Origin: Lottia gigantea
Taxonomy: Eukaryota > Mollusca > Gastropoda > Lottiidae
Assembly: GCF_000327385.1 (NCBI RefSeq)
Contig: NW_008711065.1
Location: 666,921 to 730,920 of the forward strand
Length of the DNA stretch: 64,000 bases
Direction of reading: 5' to 3'
Of the stretch, positions 12,079 to 26,365 are shown piece by piece. Under the pieces are notes generated by a model. The model saw nothing but the letters and a program-made list of their open reading frames with translations. It searched no databases and was not told where the DNA came from. A program made the position numbers and the translations under genes. The stretch's first letter is position 1. Each line of letters opens with the position of its first letter.

Positions 12079-14827
12079 CTATCGAAAAAGTCAATCTGTG
12101 GTAACTGTAAGTAAGATAGTCGGGCTGTAAACTTTCTGTATTATTTCAATAAACAATATATTATCTTCTACCACCAGAGATTTTGTTTCGCTTATCTTCT
12201 ATAATTTACCATAATTTACTCTATCTTTCACGACTGACTATAGAGTATTACTAGTATTAGTATTTATTAGGTAGTTCATGTTGTTCGCCTGATGCCTCTC
12301 TATAATTCTGTTTGTCAACTCGATATCAACTGTAGAGAGCCAACACAGCTAATTATAATTTTTGGTTTGTCAACTCCACATCTTTTTCAGGCAGATAGAC
12401 AATTTTTTCTTTGATTGAATAAACAGCAGAGTTCAGTAATATTCTCTACCATATCTATACACAATAAAAATAACTGTGACTCTACCGTCGTTCCCGAACC
12501 TGGCAAGCTGATCCTTTTTGTCAAATCCAAAACATCACGGAACGTTGCAAGTAAGTTATGGAAATCAATTTGTATATTTGTGTCTAATCATTAGGAGCCA
12601 TTTAACCCAGAAGAAGGCGTATTGAGTATGAAAACTCAACCATAGACACCATTTAGGAATAGAATAAATGATGAAAAATAAGAATGTGTTATAAGATTTC
12701 ATCACACGCAAGCCTCTTTCTCCGTTTTATTTATACTGCAGAGTTAACAAGATCTCGAGTATATTTTTTAGCAGGAATATTCTATGAAACAAGAGAGTTG
12801 TAGACACAGCGTTCACCAGCTGTAGGGTTAATTAACCGACTCCAATGACATAACTTGACGTTCCCACCTAGTATCAGCTAGTAATTGCATATACACTATC
12901 ACCACTTTGACCTTAGTTCGTTATTCAGAAGCCACATTGATCTGCACTCAGAGAAAACTGTCTACTAACACAAAGAGCTGATTAATCTGGTTCTTGGTTG
13001 GACAATACTGCTCACATTACTGGATCGAAGATATCAATATTAAATATTTTGACTCAAGAACGACATGTGCATCACTAATATATAAATTGAAACCTGGTAA
13101 AAACTGCGTTACGTGGCAAAGGCTGGTTCAGATTAGTGTTTCGATTATTTTTTTTTCATTCTTTTCATCTTGAACAATATGATCAAAGATAACTAATGAA
13201 CTTTTACATGTCTACCTCATTGAATTTGGAAGTTTTTTTTGAACCTAATGCACATGGTCTGAGATTTGGATAGTTAAATGGCATCATTCTTATTGTGGTG
13301 TTTTCAATATTCTCCTCGTGATATTTTTATCCTATATCTAGACATTGAATTTGGAAGCTATTTAGGATCTTTTAAGATAAATTTCGATTTAGATAGTTAT
13401 ATTTATGAACTCATTTTACTCCTCGTGGTTTTGTCTATCCTTTACCTCGAAGAAGTCATCTAAATATAAAGCGGGGAGTAAATCTGATCTATTATAAGTT
13501 AATACTATGGTATAATATGTTCACATCTGGCCGAGGATGAAAATTCTAAGAACAATATTATCTAATCTCACCGCCATTATTAGCCACGTTATCGTCTCTT
13601 ACATGGTTAATCACCAAACTACACCGTTTTTCTTAGTTTTGGCTAATTTTTTTTCTAAGTTGCAACTTTCCAGATGATTTTCATCTTTCTTTAATCTTTG
13701 CCGACTTTATATACAGTTTACGTTCCCTATTTATTAAAATAGATAGGAATTATACAATTATTAATTTTTGTATATAAAATGGCCAGCTGGAATCAATCAG
13801 AATAGAGAAAGTTGATAAACTAAAGATGAAAAGTTTTATACAGTCGTTTAGACACTATATTAATAAAAAGGGAGAAAGAAGGCAACCTTGTCTTAAACCT
13901 TTTAACGCTAAATACATACACAGACTAAATTATAACGTACATGTGACTAATCTACATGTTAATTGTAAACATTCACAATTTAGAAAAAGGTCTTCAGAAT
14001 TTTGTGTGAATGATGTTCAAAATATTATATACTGTTCAAAGGACATTTAAGACATGGATGCCAATCTGTCAAATCCAGTGATATAGTGACATATTGAAAT
14101 CATTGAGATTGTTAAATGGTTGATTGTGTACCGGAATTATTGGTTTGTTAGCCTGCGATTTTATCTCCTCGCATTTATATATTTCATTCATCCTACTACC
14201 TGAGATCTCGGTATTGCAGAGTTTAGACCATCACAATCACTCATCAGCGTTAAGGAAACGTTGTGTTCAATCAATTCATCAATACGTTTTTAAAACTGTT
14301 TTTTACCAATCCGTCAACAACTTGTACCAAAAAGAATTCGTGTAGACTAAACCACTCTCTCGGAGTGTGATCTATCTGAATTCAACTGACTGCTTTAATA
14401 AACATCTGTCATTAGAATACTGCCATCACGATATGCTGACCTTGAATAAGTAATCTTACCTCATTATTTCAACTGGTAAATGGGTACAGGTTTACTTGGA
14501 AAGATCCCTTACTGGAAATATAAAACGAGAACGTCAATATCAATGTCTTGGCATGTTTCCTCCATGGTCCACCTTATTGATCCAATCATGTTAAAAAAAA
14601 TAGTGGAACGTGCAACTTCATTTCATCCTTAAGTCAAGTTAAAGAAAGAACGAGTAGCGAGTAGTGTAATAATGTTTTATATTTGATGGAATCATAAATA
14701 CCAGGAGATTATCATAAAGACAATATATCATATTACTTCAAACTGGTAATAGATACATTTTATATCTTTTTAACATTTCATCATCCATAAACATCACTCT
14801 TAACTCATCTTTAAACATTTCTCTCAA

Positions 14828-15025
14828 CCTGGTTTCACCCTGTCAGTGATGTAAGTTGGTGGGCCTGCCATCGTGATTGGGTAGATGGGACAATGAAATC
14901 GAGGCCCTGTGTGCTACATGCTGTGCTCGTTAATGATCACTTAACAGTTAAATATCATAAAACAATAGGCAAATTTCGCTGTCTTGGAAAAAAGTTTCCG
15001 CATTAGCCTAAAGTAGGACGTAACA
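14828..15025 (+). mobile_element. SINE family S, diverged sense copy
   Basis: AACCTGGTTTCACCCTGTCA, GGGACAATGAAATCGAGGCC, TGTGTGCTACATGCTGTGC and, at the end, AAGTAGGACGTAAC. Confidence 0.55.
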
Positions 15026-16093
15026 CTATAATGACAATGCCCATCTTTAGTAGCCCGGGAAAGTTGAGCGTAAAACTCTATCTCATTTTCATACCTTTTA
15101 AATTGTTTTCATTGACAGACGATCAAGGTGAGAAACTGACTGTTCACAATTCTCTTTGTCTTTCAACATGTTTCAGGTTTTTATCAAAGTGTTATCAAGT
15201 CTACGGTCTACATAAAGAAAAGATTATTCAAGATGCAATGATCAGAACCCGGAAGTTTATTTCAAGTTGAAATCAAAAAGTTTCCGTTCTTTATCTTCCA
15301 ATCAAAGTTGTATCAAAGTTTTTGTGTAAACATCATGGGCGTCTTTTCTTCTTAGAACTAAAGTTTTTTTTTATTTTAAAGAGGTGGGACGTTTATCAAG
15401 AATCTGCTGTCAATATGCACGATTCGTTTGTTCTTTGATAAAATTTAAATTTAGAACGCTTCTTCTGAGTTTTATTCCCAACTTTTACGTCCCGCTTTTC
15501 AAAGAGATCCTCACCTCAGTTGGGGCGGTCCGGAGAAATTCGATTATCCTGTTATACGTTGCGGTCTTACCATGTTCTGTTCTGATAACCAACCAATTTC
15601 ATTACTGCAACTAAACACCATACCCCATTGCCTGTCCGGATATATTACTTGCCCCTTCCCTCCGAACAATCGAGTCTGGCAACGGGCCTGGGTTTGTGAG
15701 TGGAAGGGAGTATTATCACATGTACTTGTTCCACGATTCATTTCAGTCTCTGTATAGACATGAATATCTTAACTGTCTGTGTCATCTTCTGTTCAATTCG
15801 TCAGTCACTAGACGTATTTCTTCAGTCAAGTCCGATATCAAATCAGGCATGATGGGTCAGAGAATTAGACAACAGATTTCATTCCAGAATCAGTCCGAGA
15901 TCAAATCAGGCATGCTCGGTAGAATCTAAACAAATTAAACCATTGGCCTAAAGCTGTGAATAACAATAATGAGAAATTATCAAAGACCATCAGCCCAGAT
16001 CTGACGAGTTTTAATTGTTGGCAGAGAATACCATGGCTGAAGGCTGTATTGGATTATCAATTCACCATTTGAAGTCGCTGGGCAGTAAGAGAT

Positions 16094-16190
16094 GCTATGA
16101 GTTTTGCGTCTTTCTTTTCTACACCTCTGACTATGCTAATGGAGACGTGTGAAGTCATACAGTGTACACCGAGGAACATGCATTTCCTGT
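16094..16190 (-). mobile_element. SINE family S, tail-proximal fragment
   Basis: GAGTTTTGCGTC, CTTTTCTACACCTC, GCTAATGGAGACG and a TACAGTGTAC part follow the family order but are diverged. Confidence 0.4.
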
Positions 16191-18162
16191 TAAACTTGTC
16201 GCTCATCTAGCCTTGGTTTAATGTATGACAAAACTATTTTCCATGTTAGCCCAACCGACTAGCTTCACTGACATAGTCAAGTCGGTAGCTTGACTTTTAT
16301 AAACTGGAAATAAGTCTTTCTGGTATAAATAGTGAAGTGAGATAGGCATCATCTTGAAAAAGAGATCCGTGAAGTGTCGATTTAGACCACACATTGGAAT
16401 CATTGAAATAAAATAGACCCGTCAATCAATCAGTCTCCACGTCCATTTACTTCTCTCTCCATGTCCGCAGGGACAGAAACAAGTTTTCTTGACTGTTAAA
16501 TTGACCTCTACTTCAAAGTACTTGACCCTCTCCACGACATTCCAGTTCTATTCTTAAACACTGTACATATTTCTTTGAAGCCCCATCATCAAAATATCCT
16601 CAAATAGTTTAATTCTCTAAATGTAGCCATTTTACAATTAACATACCTTGAGGGTAAGAAAGCTTCGTACCAGCATTGTTTGATGGTGTTCAGGGAACTG
16701 TATCAATTTCAGAGAAACGGTTTTGACTGAATCACCAAATAAACATCATTATAAGTTCATTTTGATTCATCGAGGTTTTCTAGTGTTGTTCGGCAAAGCT
16801 GTCTCTATACAAGAGAAATTTATGCACAAGATGTGATTGTACAAGGGATGAAATTAGTCAGAACTATCCTTTTACTCTAGGCTGGATATAAATACAAATC
16901 ATGCCTTATTATACAAATAAACTCTCCTATGAATGTGAGAAAGAGTTCAATAGAAAGTTGAGTTAAATAGATGACCAGCACTATGTCCAACCTTGCTATT
17001 TCTACGATTGATAAATAATGACTGACTTTATTAGCAAAAGAGTTTTAGAGATGGGAAAATATCGCTTTGCTGTCTTAAGTATCGAAATGATTTGCGACTC
17101 TGGGTGAGAGAAATACCGTACTTACGACAAAATTGTTACCCCTTGGAGGAGCTTACATTGTTTATAGTAGGGTTTGTTAAAATAAAACAGGAGCATCGCT
17201 AGATTGCAGAACATCCAACCCCAAAAACTAATCTAATCATGAAATCATTATCCCCTAATGGAATACGATAGTCCACGAGATTAAAAACTTCTAAACAGAC
17301 CCGGGTACAAAATGGTTGGTATTTACTGTATCAAAACATACAAGTCTGTACCGAGTCAGGGTAGAATATCAAGGAAATAGTTTCATGATAAACCCTGGCT
17401 TATCTTTACTAATGTTGGTGATTCGCTTGAGCTGTTGTTTTTATTAGAATTGTTACACATTGGTTGTTGAAGATTGTGAAATAGGTTATAGGTATTTATA
17501 CTGCTATAGAGTTTCATCAGTTCTTATTCTAAGGTCCATACGATAAAGAACGGAACCAGAAAATAACCTTAAATTATTAAATTTATTAACTCATTGGGCG
17601 GATATTTCAATACCAACTACCTAATGAAATATCACGAAAGTCGAGAGGAATATGGATCATCAGAGACTAAAGAAGTGGTCAGAGGACGAGGCCCATTCAA
17701 TAAAATCAGTTTGCTTTACTTACTTTGATTACGTTTTCAGTTCGAAAATTGGAAATCCTATCCTGATTTAGATTTAAACCTTCGAAACATTTACCAGTAG
17801 CATAATGATGAGCTCTTTTCAAACAGCTTGTCAATGCTGGTCGTACTAGTCAACGAAGAAAACTAGTGACTTCAGATCTAGTCAGTAAAATTCCCCCAAA
17901 AGTCCAGCTAATATTTCTGATCAAAGTTAAAAGAGAAACACCAGTGTGATATACAGACAGAGTTCAGATATTCTGATAATGTCTGACGATAATCCCCAGT
18001 TACTACTACCGGAAGTCGGAATAATAAGCAACAATGTTGTCAGTATGGTTGTAATTATTTACAATTATCAAGGTAAATTTACAGGTATTTTCTTATCAAA
18101 GTTAATTTTTGGAAGCGTCCTTGAGCCTTGTATTTTTTAAATTTGTAACTAGAAAATCGAAA

Positions 18163-18314
18163 AAATGAAATGAAATGAAGTTTTACGTCCTACTTTTCTG
18201 CACCACGTGGGCTTATGAAGAAGGGCAACGCCATGCAGGGTGCAATGAGGGACATTTTGCCAGGACAGCGGCATTAGCTTGCTCTTTTTTTCAGTTGCCG
18301 CTGCCCTGGCAAAA
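18163..18314 (-). mobile_element. SINE family S, 3' part, with a hairpin at the break
   Basis: From AAATGAAATGAAGTTTTACG to TTTTGCCAGGACAGCGGCA, after which the sequence folds back (right arm 18296-18314) with one mismatch in 19 pairs. The fold-back copies part of the SINE body in inverted orientation. Confidence 0.65.
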
Positions 18315-20715
18315 TAGAGATTCACTCAGTAACCCGAAAATGCCTAGTCGGCTTTAAGTCGACTTTAAAAGGGAAACGATGGCCACAGATTGTTTTCGTG
18401 AAAAAAGGGTTTTCTGATAAAAAATATTCCATCTCAATAATTTATCAACTTCAGCTAATGGGTTGGAGATCATATATCGTGTTTCTCTTCGTGGTGTAAA
18501 ATCTATTAGCTGACGTTTGATAATTGTCGGTCGGATTTTTACTTACGACGTTCAGTTTTAGCGACGTATGATGTCAATCAAATAAAACGACAAAAGCCTC
18601 CATATCTGACAAATCCCTGACAAAAGTTCGCCATATGACGCCTTGTTCAGACCGGATGTTAAGTAAACAATACCGTATCGATAGTGAGTCGTTACGTCGT
18701 TTTCTGGGTCGTTACGTTCCTAATGATGGTTACGCTAACGTCACGGACGTTATAATGATCTCTTAATATCGCATCGAGACTTAAACAAATACACAAAAAA
18801 TGACTCGAGTGTTTTGTACAAGTTATTATCAAGGAAAGATAACTGTTTTAGCAGTTGTATCAACTACGGGAAGTATGTAACAATGTGTTTACCAAACCGA
18901 TCCAATCAAAGCAGGATTAACCCTCTGGTTGTCGATTCTGGTTATTAAGAAAGGAGTTAGAATGAGGTAAGACTGAGTGAAGTAATGGTTTAACCAGTGA
19001 TCATTAATACTGTAATAAATATACAATTCAACATGGGGGTGGAATTAACTACTATACTCATTTTGTCCTGGCTGCAGCTTCAAGTGCCAACCTCTAGAGA
19101 TTATACATAATTATATTTTCATATACTAAAACTCATAAATAATGATGAAGATGACATTTTAATCCATTAGTCTAACAATATCTCACAACAAAATCAGCTG
19201 AATAAATTTATCAAAACTGATTCAAAACCACCCAATTGTCATTTTGATAAAATTCTCCGAATAACACTATGTTACTTGGCATCCTTTTCAGAGAATTTCA
19301 ATAGCTATTAATGTTTGTTTCCATTTATTTAAGGTAAGGAGAGATTGACGTTTCCTAATACAGAGAGGGATGACCCTGCCCCGCATCATATTACATATAA
19401 ACATATTGCTAATAATCTGATATCTACGTTTAACAACCTTTCAGAGAGTTGATATTGCTTATAATATTTATCATTGGGTTGTCCACTATACATCCTCCAC
19501 AGAGGGTACAATGGAAAACCAAAGATCTATTCTTGACACCAATCTTGTATTTAAAGAAATTAAGAGATCTACCACCTTCAAACTCAGCTCAGTAACATTC
19601 ATTTTTATTAAACTTGTTAACATGTATCGAATCGTTATCGGTTAAAACTAACATTTACTCATCTGACTTATATAAATATATCAAAAACCATTGACAAATA
19701 TTACAGTTTTCATATTGAGATAGACCACCCACTCTGTTTCTAATCTAAGAATGATATTTTATGCTTTCAGATGTGTTTTGTGGCGAGGCATGTTTTGCTC
19801 ACTTTAACCTTATTTAACGACCTGTAACTGAGTAATTCAACTTACATATTGTCTGACATCATAAAGTGTGTAAATTCTGGAAACGAGATTTCGAGTTGGC
19901 CAACTCAATGCGTTGTGGCATGATGAGTACTGAAAGGGCAAGTAAGCCACAATGTTAATCTGGACATCAGAGCCAGATACCTAATTTTATTTCTTATCGT
20001 CAACTTTTCAGAAGTACAGGTAGCTAATACTGTTTTTTAGGGTTTCAGTGTCAATCAAATTTATAATGTATATTAATACCAAAATGAATAAATTATTGAC
20101 TATGGTTGGCGAGTTGACAAACCTAGTAGAATCGCGCCATCAAGTGTTCTCGAAGGGTGACCATCTTGCATCTTGGCTGATTTATTTGGTCAGACATATT
20201 GATCTGATTGTATCTCATGATATTGACCTGTATAGTACTGGCGGGTGTCGAACGAAGCAAATCATGATTACTTTTTTTGAAACACCTGATGGTATTTCTC
20301 TTTGGATGATTCCACTACTATAATATTTTTACTCTTGATTTTTGCCATACTTTGGACAAGATGTTGATTAACGGAATTGTCTTGCTTCAACGGATTTATT
20401 TTTATCCACTGCTTAGGTTCCAACACCTACACAATGCCTATTTTAATTGAGTTCTAATTCAATAAAGACTTTGGAAACTATACCTGGGTAATCAGATGCT
20501 GTATAAAATAAAAACCTGGAATTTAACTGAAATATCTAACAGATTGAGGTGATACCAACACAAAGACTAGTTGTGAAATTTTACAGTTAAAACAATTCAC
20601 ACTTCCCGACTTCATCTGGTGATAATATATTCTCTAACATCTTTCATCAACAAATTCATTTTCCATCTCTTTTACTTAACTCTGGATTCTCAGTTAAAAT
20701 ACCGAACAGAATGTT

Positions 20716-20886
20716 TTTGTAACATGGTTTTCTAACTTTACATGCGTATCGGGGGCACTAGTATCATCGATTTGCATGCACCATTTCGATTTTCAATCAG
20801 ACGTATGACTGAAAATTGGAATGATGCAAATTGATGCTATCAGTGTTCACGACACACATAAAACCTTAAGAAACCTTCTTTCCATC
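20716..20886. mobile_element. MITE family A, internally shortened copy
   Basis: About 171 bp, with both arms (GGGGGCACTAGTATCATC and GATGCTATCAGTGTTC) close together and no CRE-like centre. It looks like an internal-deletion derivative of the longer copies. Confidence 0.6.
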
Positions 20887-21227
20887 CCTTTAAAAAAGTG
20901 TTATGTGAACTCTCATAGGGAGCTGTCCGAAGTGACTTCATGATGTTACATAGAGTTTTTATTCAGCCAGTCGTGTTCAGTCTTTAATTTTTTCTCCTCT
21001 TATGACAAAAAACATTTCACATTTCACATACTAGAAAGTAAATCATGATCGATGGCTGATATTATACCGATACAAGATTACCAGGGAGAGTTATCAGTTA
21101 ATGCCACAAAACAGAATTACAATCCTTTAACATAGAAACTAACGACAATATAGTCATACAGAATGGTTCTGTTTGGACATTATTAAATTTTGACATTGTT
21201 CTGGAGGGTATTTTATAAATTGGGAAA

Positions 21228-21556
21228 TTATAGGGGTACCTTCACTAATCGTTCGACCAATCATATCTTAGTTTCAAAAATAGGATTTTTTTCAGCTTAC
21301 ATAATCAGTAATAGTATTGACAGCTCATCGTCGAAATTTAAGTATTTAAATCCATGTGTATCCATAATTATTCGCGTTCGACTCGAATATAGTGAGACTA
21401 TGCCATTTTTTGAAAACATATATATATAGAAATAAACAGTGAAATTTCTAGTTTGAGGTATATTTGAAGGTATTATATGATTTTCGTTCGTTTTAGTATT
21501 TGTTAAGACTATTAAAGCACAATAAATCCCTGAAAATACCGACTGTTCCCCTTTAA
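21228..21556. mobile_element. MITE family B, diverged copy
   Basis: 329 bp. The left end is TTATAGGGG and the right end CCCCTTTAA. It aligns through most of its length with 47095-47424 (GACCAATCATA, ACAGCTCA, ATCCATGTGTATCCA). A 79-codon open frame over it is not a gene. Confidence 0.55.
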
Positions 21557-22393
21557 TACAATCATGATAGAAAAACTAAGCATGTCTTCATTATATTTGT
21601 ATCAGTCAATCAGAGCCTCATTCATAAAAACCTATCCCAGAAGAAATAGCGATTTTAGTTCATACAATTCTCGTTTTCTTACTTCTGTTGGTAAATTGTA
21701 TTTAAGTGATTGTTTTTATGTGTATTGTAATAACAATATGAAAGAGCAATATCTAAAAATGACGTTACAATTTGACAAAAATTACTCTAACACAAGTTGA
21801 TGGGAAATTCTGCTCATGAGTTCTAGTAACAGCTTTTAGCTTGCAATTCACCTGGCTTGACTATGGATGTTATCCGAATCACGGTCTTGTTAGGAGCATA
21901 AGATGAGCTCATATGAAAAAAGCAAAGTGTCTATCAATTTTTCCCAAGATTGTTCGGTATATTTTTCTTTTATATTAGATGTATACTTATTGAAAATTAG
22001 ATACCGACCCTATCTGTGTACGTTGAAATAATCTGATTTAACTGAATGTCTCCATGTTGGTTGAATACACTACTGATACTTAGTTCCTGGTTATATTATA
22101 TTGTAAGTGTTTGTAAGAAGTTAAGAAGATACTTCACCCTAGTACTGCACTAGTCTGTTGAGCTCAGACAAAATTGTGAAGTTTTTTTCAAATTGACACT
22201 AAATACATGTTTTATTTTTTTCAAACTGGAAAAGAATAAACAAAGAATGACACTACAACTTACCCACGAGCCAGGACAAGTTAAAATTCCAGGACTTCAT
22301 CGTAATAAGAAACACTAGAACACTAATAAAGTCTCCAAACACTAGATATTCCAATAAACAGTGGAGTTGGAAACAGTTAGATTATCACCCTGA

Positions 22394-22732
22394 ATTGACA
22401 CAGGTAGTTCAATTCCGATAATCAGTCAGGCAGACAGAAGGATTGATTCGCACCGTTTTGTCCGTCACGCGGAGTCCGCCCTGTTGAAGAAGGGTTATCC
22501 AAGTCTAACTGACAACAAGTTCAGTGGTACCACACTCAGTATTGAGACGAAGAGGACAGACCGAAACTCTGATACATCTAGTTTAACAGTCAAACACTTT
22601 CATCTCACCGCTTGGACTTTTACAATGTATGACTTCTATCTTGTACAGTTTACAGGAACCGCGTGCAACTCACTCACTGACGGTAAACTAGTAAGAGAGA
22701 AAAGAGAGAGCGCACGTGAAAACAGGTATTAA
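22394..22732 (+). other. Open, GC-richer segment, possible unrecognised exon
   Basis: One frame stays open for 113 codons without an early ATG (the first is near residue 77), in DNA less AT-rich than its surroundings. A cag precedes the open part at 22400-22402 and the end carries AACAG|gtatta, a passable donor. The reading includes HAESALLKKGYPSLTDN, which I do not recognise. It could be an internal exon, a non-coding exon or chance. Confidence 0.15.
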
Positions 22733-23682
22733 ATCCAGTTTTGAGTTAAGCGCTGCTATGCTTTTTTTTTCTCTACACATTGATACTAATATAACAATAG
22801 GTAACTGAAGGCAAGACTATCAATACCATAAGAACAGGCTCTATTCAGTGGAGTAATGTAAACTGGTTATAATGGATCTCTGGTCGTGGTAACAATAGTA
22901 ATATTTCAGGGTATTAAAGAACCAAAGGGTCATTATTCCAGGGAATATTAGAGGGTAACGAAACTGTACCAATTGATCTGAAAAAGATTTACTGTTTTGC
23001 GACCAGTATTGAGCTCGTATTCACTAATGTACTTTATGTATCTAGAAACTAACGCTTTCTGAATTGAAGTTACACGCTAGGTAGTATAATGATTATTGAG
23101 CGTGTTTTTATGTCTCTTAGTTCTGGTAACCAACGTTTTCTAAAACCTAGCATTATCACAACACGTACACCAATCAATCTGATCGTTTATTATCATTTAA
23201 AACAAAAACTAACTAGCATAATGAAGCAAACAGAAGAAATAGTCGACAATAACTGGTGTAAGAAATCTATTATAGCTACTAGATCAAAACAACGCCAACT
23301 GTATAAAAAACTGATTCGAGACTCTTAGAGATAATGACAGGCAAATCGATCAGGGGAAAGAACGAGGTAAAGCAGTCTTAATTAAGGTAAAAATAATTAA
23401 ATCTTGGTATTTTTTTCTGAGAGTAGAAATGAGCTACACATGTTTAAAGATGTCGAGCTGTCATGGATAGTTAGTAATAGTAATTTATAATAGTCTAAGG
23501 CCCAGTGGGATTTATATTTGGTTCTGCTTTTATTCACAGCTTGATCCATCGTACTCTAGTATCACTCTACTAATACATATATACTTACTATTATACTGAA
23601 GGCCAACAGAAATGTCTTGTTGATGTATCATATATATCTTTATCTTCAAATGTTTATAAATATATGTACAGACATCGAGTCA

Positions 23683-23842
23683 AATGAAATGAATAGAGTT
23701 TTACGTCCTACTCTTCTGCGTCTAAATGAAGACAGGCCACGCTATGTATGGTGAAATTCAATTTGGCCAGGTTTATTGTCCCATCCGAACGACTAGACGC
23801 CATGTCAGCCTCTCCGAATTGCATCACTGATAGTTCGGTTTT
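23683..23842 (-). mobile_element. SINE family S, internally deleted minus copy
   Basis: Shows GAATAGAGTTTTACGTCC, GAAGACAGGCCACGC, TTATTGTCCCATCCGAACGA and GCATCACTGATAG in the family order, with the middle CTGTCGAGGGATC part missing. Confidence 0.65.
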
Positions 23843-24087
23843 CATTGCTGGATTGACTAGGATAGAGAAGATGACTAACTGGTACCAATCATGCTCCAGT
23901 CGATTTGGTGAAGTAAGTAGTTCATTGTAATAGTTTTAGCTATATTAGATTGATGAGTTATACAGAATGAGAGAGAGTTTTACCGCTACCCCCTGCCTCG
24001 ACTCTAATAAACCATCCCCGTTACATGTGTTTACCTGATGCCAGGTAAAATTATGTCAAAACTTGGCATTCTGATAGTTTTTAGAAA

Positions 24088-24330
24088 TATTAATTCAATT
24101 AGTATAATGTTATTTACTAAATAAAGACCAAGGTCGTTAACATACATACAAAAAATACAACATGAATAAGGTCATGCAGATCTTCAGATAGAGATTCAGA
24201 TTGAGATGAGATTCAGTTCTATCTTAATATTAATTTAAGTATAATGTTATTAACTGAATTAAGATCAATGTCGTTAGCATACATACAAGAGTAAAACTAG
24301 GGTTGAATAAAGTTATGCAAATTCTGCAGT
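24088..24330 (+). repeat. Diverged tandem duplication, offset about 137 bp
   Basis: AGTATAATGTTATT, GGTCGTTAACATACATAC (second copy GTCGTTAGCATACATAC) and AATAAGGTCATGCA (AATAAAGTTATGCA) occur twice in order. Confidence 0.65.
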
Positions 24331-25216
24331 AGGTTATTTCGTTAGAGAAGTCAGAGAAGTTGGTCGAAGCTTTTGTCGTGGTGTAATGTCATAACAGTGC
24401 CAGGTAACAAACGTGTTCCTTAGAATAAGGCTCATTTGGAAAGCAGATTCATAGCATGTTTCGTTCACCTCGCCAATCATCAGAAAATCCCCATTATGGC
24501 TTGGCAACTGTACACCAATATACGATATGTCACTTTATTTCAAAGTTTTAGCTCCTGATAGTTGATGAAGTTTTGAAAATATCACCGAATTCGACCAGTT
24601 TTTCGTCTCTAATTTTTTTTTACAAGAAATGTGCAAAACACCATTGAATCGACTTTTTACATCAAAAGAAAATTGGCCTTGTGCAGTACGGAAAAGTCGC
24701 ATCATACTTACCGTACTATTCGTAAGAAACAAGCTAATTGGTGTTTATGTTTGTGGATATGTTACTACCTCTATTCATCAAGCCAGTCTGTCTCTGGTTT
24801 ATAATCAGATGTAATTAGCGGATAATTCATTCATTAACAGATCATGTTCTACATATTATCTACACACAGTCAACTATTTGCTTGAGTAAAATTTACACTA
24901 GAGTAAGAGTAAACGATGCTCTCGAGTTTTGATGTACATGCGTCGCGGATTTTCGTTTGTCATCACACTTATCCGTTTTACAGTTATATAAGTGGGTGTA
25001 GTCAGATATGTGTATGCCCGTACACGTAAGGCGACACATACGATCTAGATTTCAATCATGCATCTGTCAGAAAAAAAGCAGTCTTGAGAGGCTGGTATGA
25101 AAACAAAAACCCATTTATCTCTATTTTCTAAAGGAATCATGAATGCAGATTGCGCTTCCGTTAGCTTTCGGTTTTGCCAACCCCTCTTTCTTTCATTGCG
25201 AAGCAGAATTCACCAA

Positions 25217-25425
25217 GCGTTGGATTGTTCACCCACCAACAGGGAACGTGAGCTGAATTAAGACCCTCTTGAGACAGGTTAGTTTTACCTTACTGGTAGG
25301 GAACTCTTTACGAACGAGCGGCTACTGACTAGTACGAGATGAACGTTGGATTGTTCACTCACAAACTGGGAACGTGAGCTGGGTTCAGACCGTCGTGAAA
25401 TTGAATAGTTTTATGCCAGGTTTGT
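25217..25425 (+). repeat. Diverged tandem duplication, offset about 125 bp
   Basis: CGTTGGATTGTTCAC, GGGAACGTGAGCTG and TAGTTTTA occur twice in the same order. Confidence 0.65.
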
Positions 25426-26233
25426 AAGTAAAGAATAATTCTCCGTATAATTGTTAGATAATACAACACCTCTAGTTGTAATGGAGCATTGAGCACAGTC
25501 AAATTTTATAAGAACCAGGCATGGTGTAAATCATACAACTACGACTAAGATATTCATCTCGCTAATTACTTAATTAACTAATTACCGGGCGATATGATAT
25601 AGACATCATTATAATCATTTTATCAAAATATCCAACTTAGATATAATTATTTTATCAGGAGATGGTTTCTATCAACCGATTGTAATTTTTACTAACCGCA
25701 GAGGATTATCTCGAAAGTTCGGAATAAAAATTTGACAAGTTTATGCACCTGGTGATTGCAATATTCACACCCTGAGTAGTTCTTTCCGTAACAGACCATT
25801 TGTGGTTGTTTCGGGGATCGGATGTATTACCAACCCCTCTTTCTATCATTTCCTGAAAAACTTGGCCAAGATTATTTAAGAGTTCGTAAGTTAAAACACA
25901 ATCAGATATCATAATTCATGGTAACTGGTTTTGTGTCTTAATTGAAACTGAAAGGGGTTCAAACCGGCTTTAGAAAGGGTAGAACCTGAGAACAACTGGA
26001 TTTTAAATTACTGATGGCAACTTGGCGAGAATTTGAGCTAGATTAAGTCTTCATCAGTGACTGAATAATTGATAAATTTCTAGCGAAGAATATATCACCG
26101 AACTGAATGTTAGAAAATACACAGCAATCCAGTTGATAGCAGTAGGTTATGGAGATAAAAATATAAAATTATGTTTTATTGCTCGAAAAGATTATTAGTT
26201 TTAGCTTCAATCTGATTTTATTGAAAGGATTTG

Positions 26234-26365
26234 TCTGATATAATACTAACTAATAAGACTAAAAGATATGTAGGATACAGGGTAGGCACAAGGGGCGTGG
26301 GGTCGCTTCGAACTAGAAATATATCAGTGATATAATACTATCTAATAAGACTAAAAGATATGTTA
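26234..26365 (+). repeat. Direct repeat pair, offset 92 bp
   Basis: ATAATACTAACTAATAAGAC with TAAAAGATATGT at 26239 recurs with one change at about 26331. Confidence 0.7.

Larger units (their letters stand above)
12096..18160. other. Gene-free stretch
   Basis: No supported gene. A short open stretch at 12440-12550, read as VVPEPGKLILFVKSKTSRNV and followed by the strong donor gcaa|gtaagt, is the only exon-like place and is unrecognised. A small direct repeat ATCAAATCAGGCATG lies at 15838 and 15900. Confidence 0.4.

Noticed and set aside
18175-18357. 60-codon open frame
   Set aside because: It lies entirely over a SINE copy and its hairpin.
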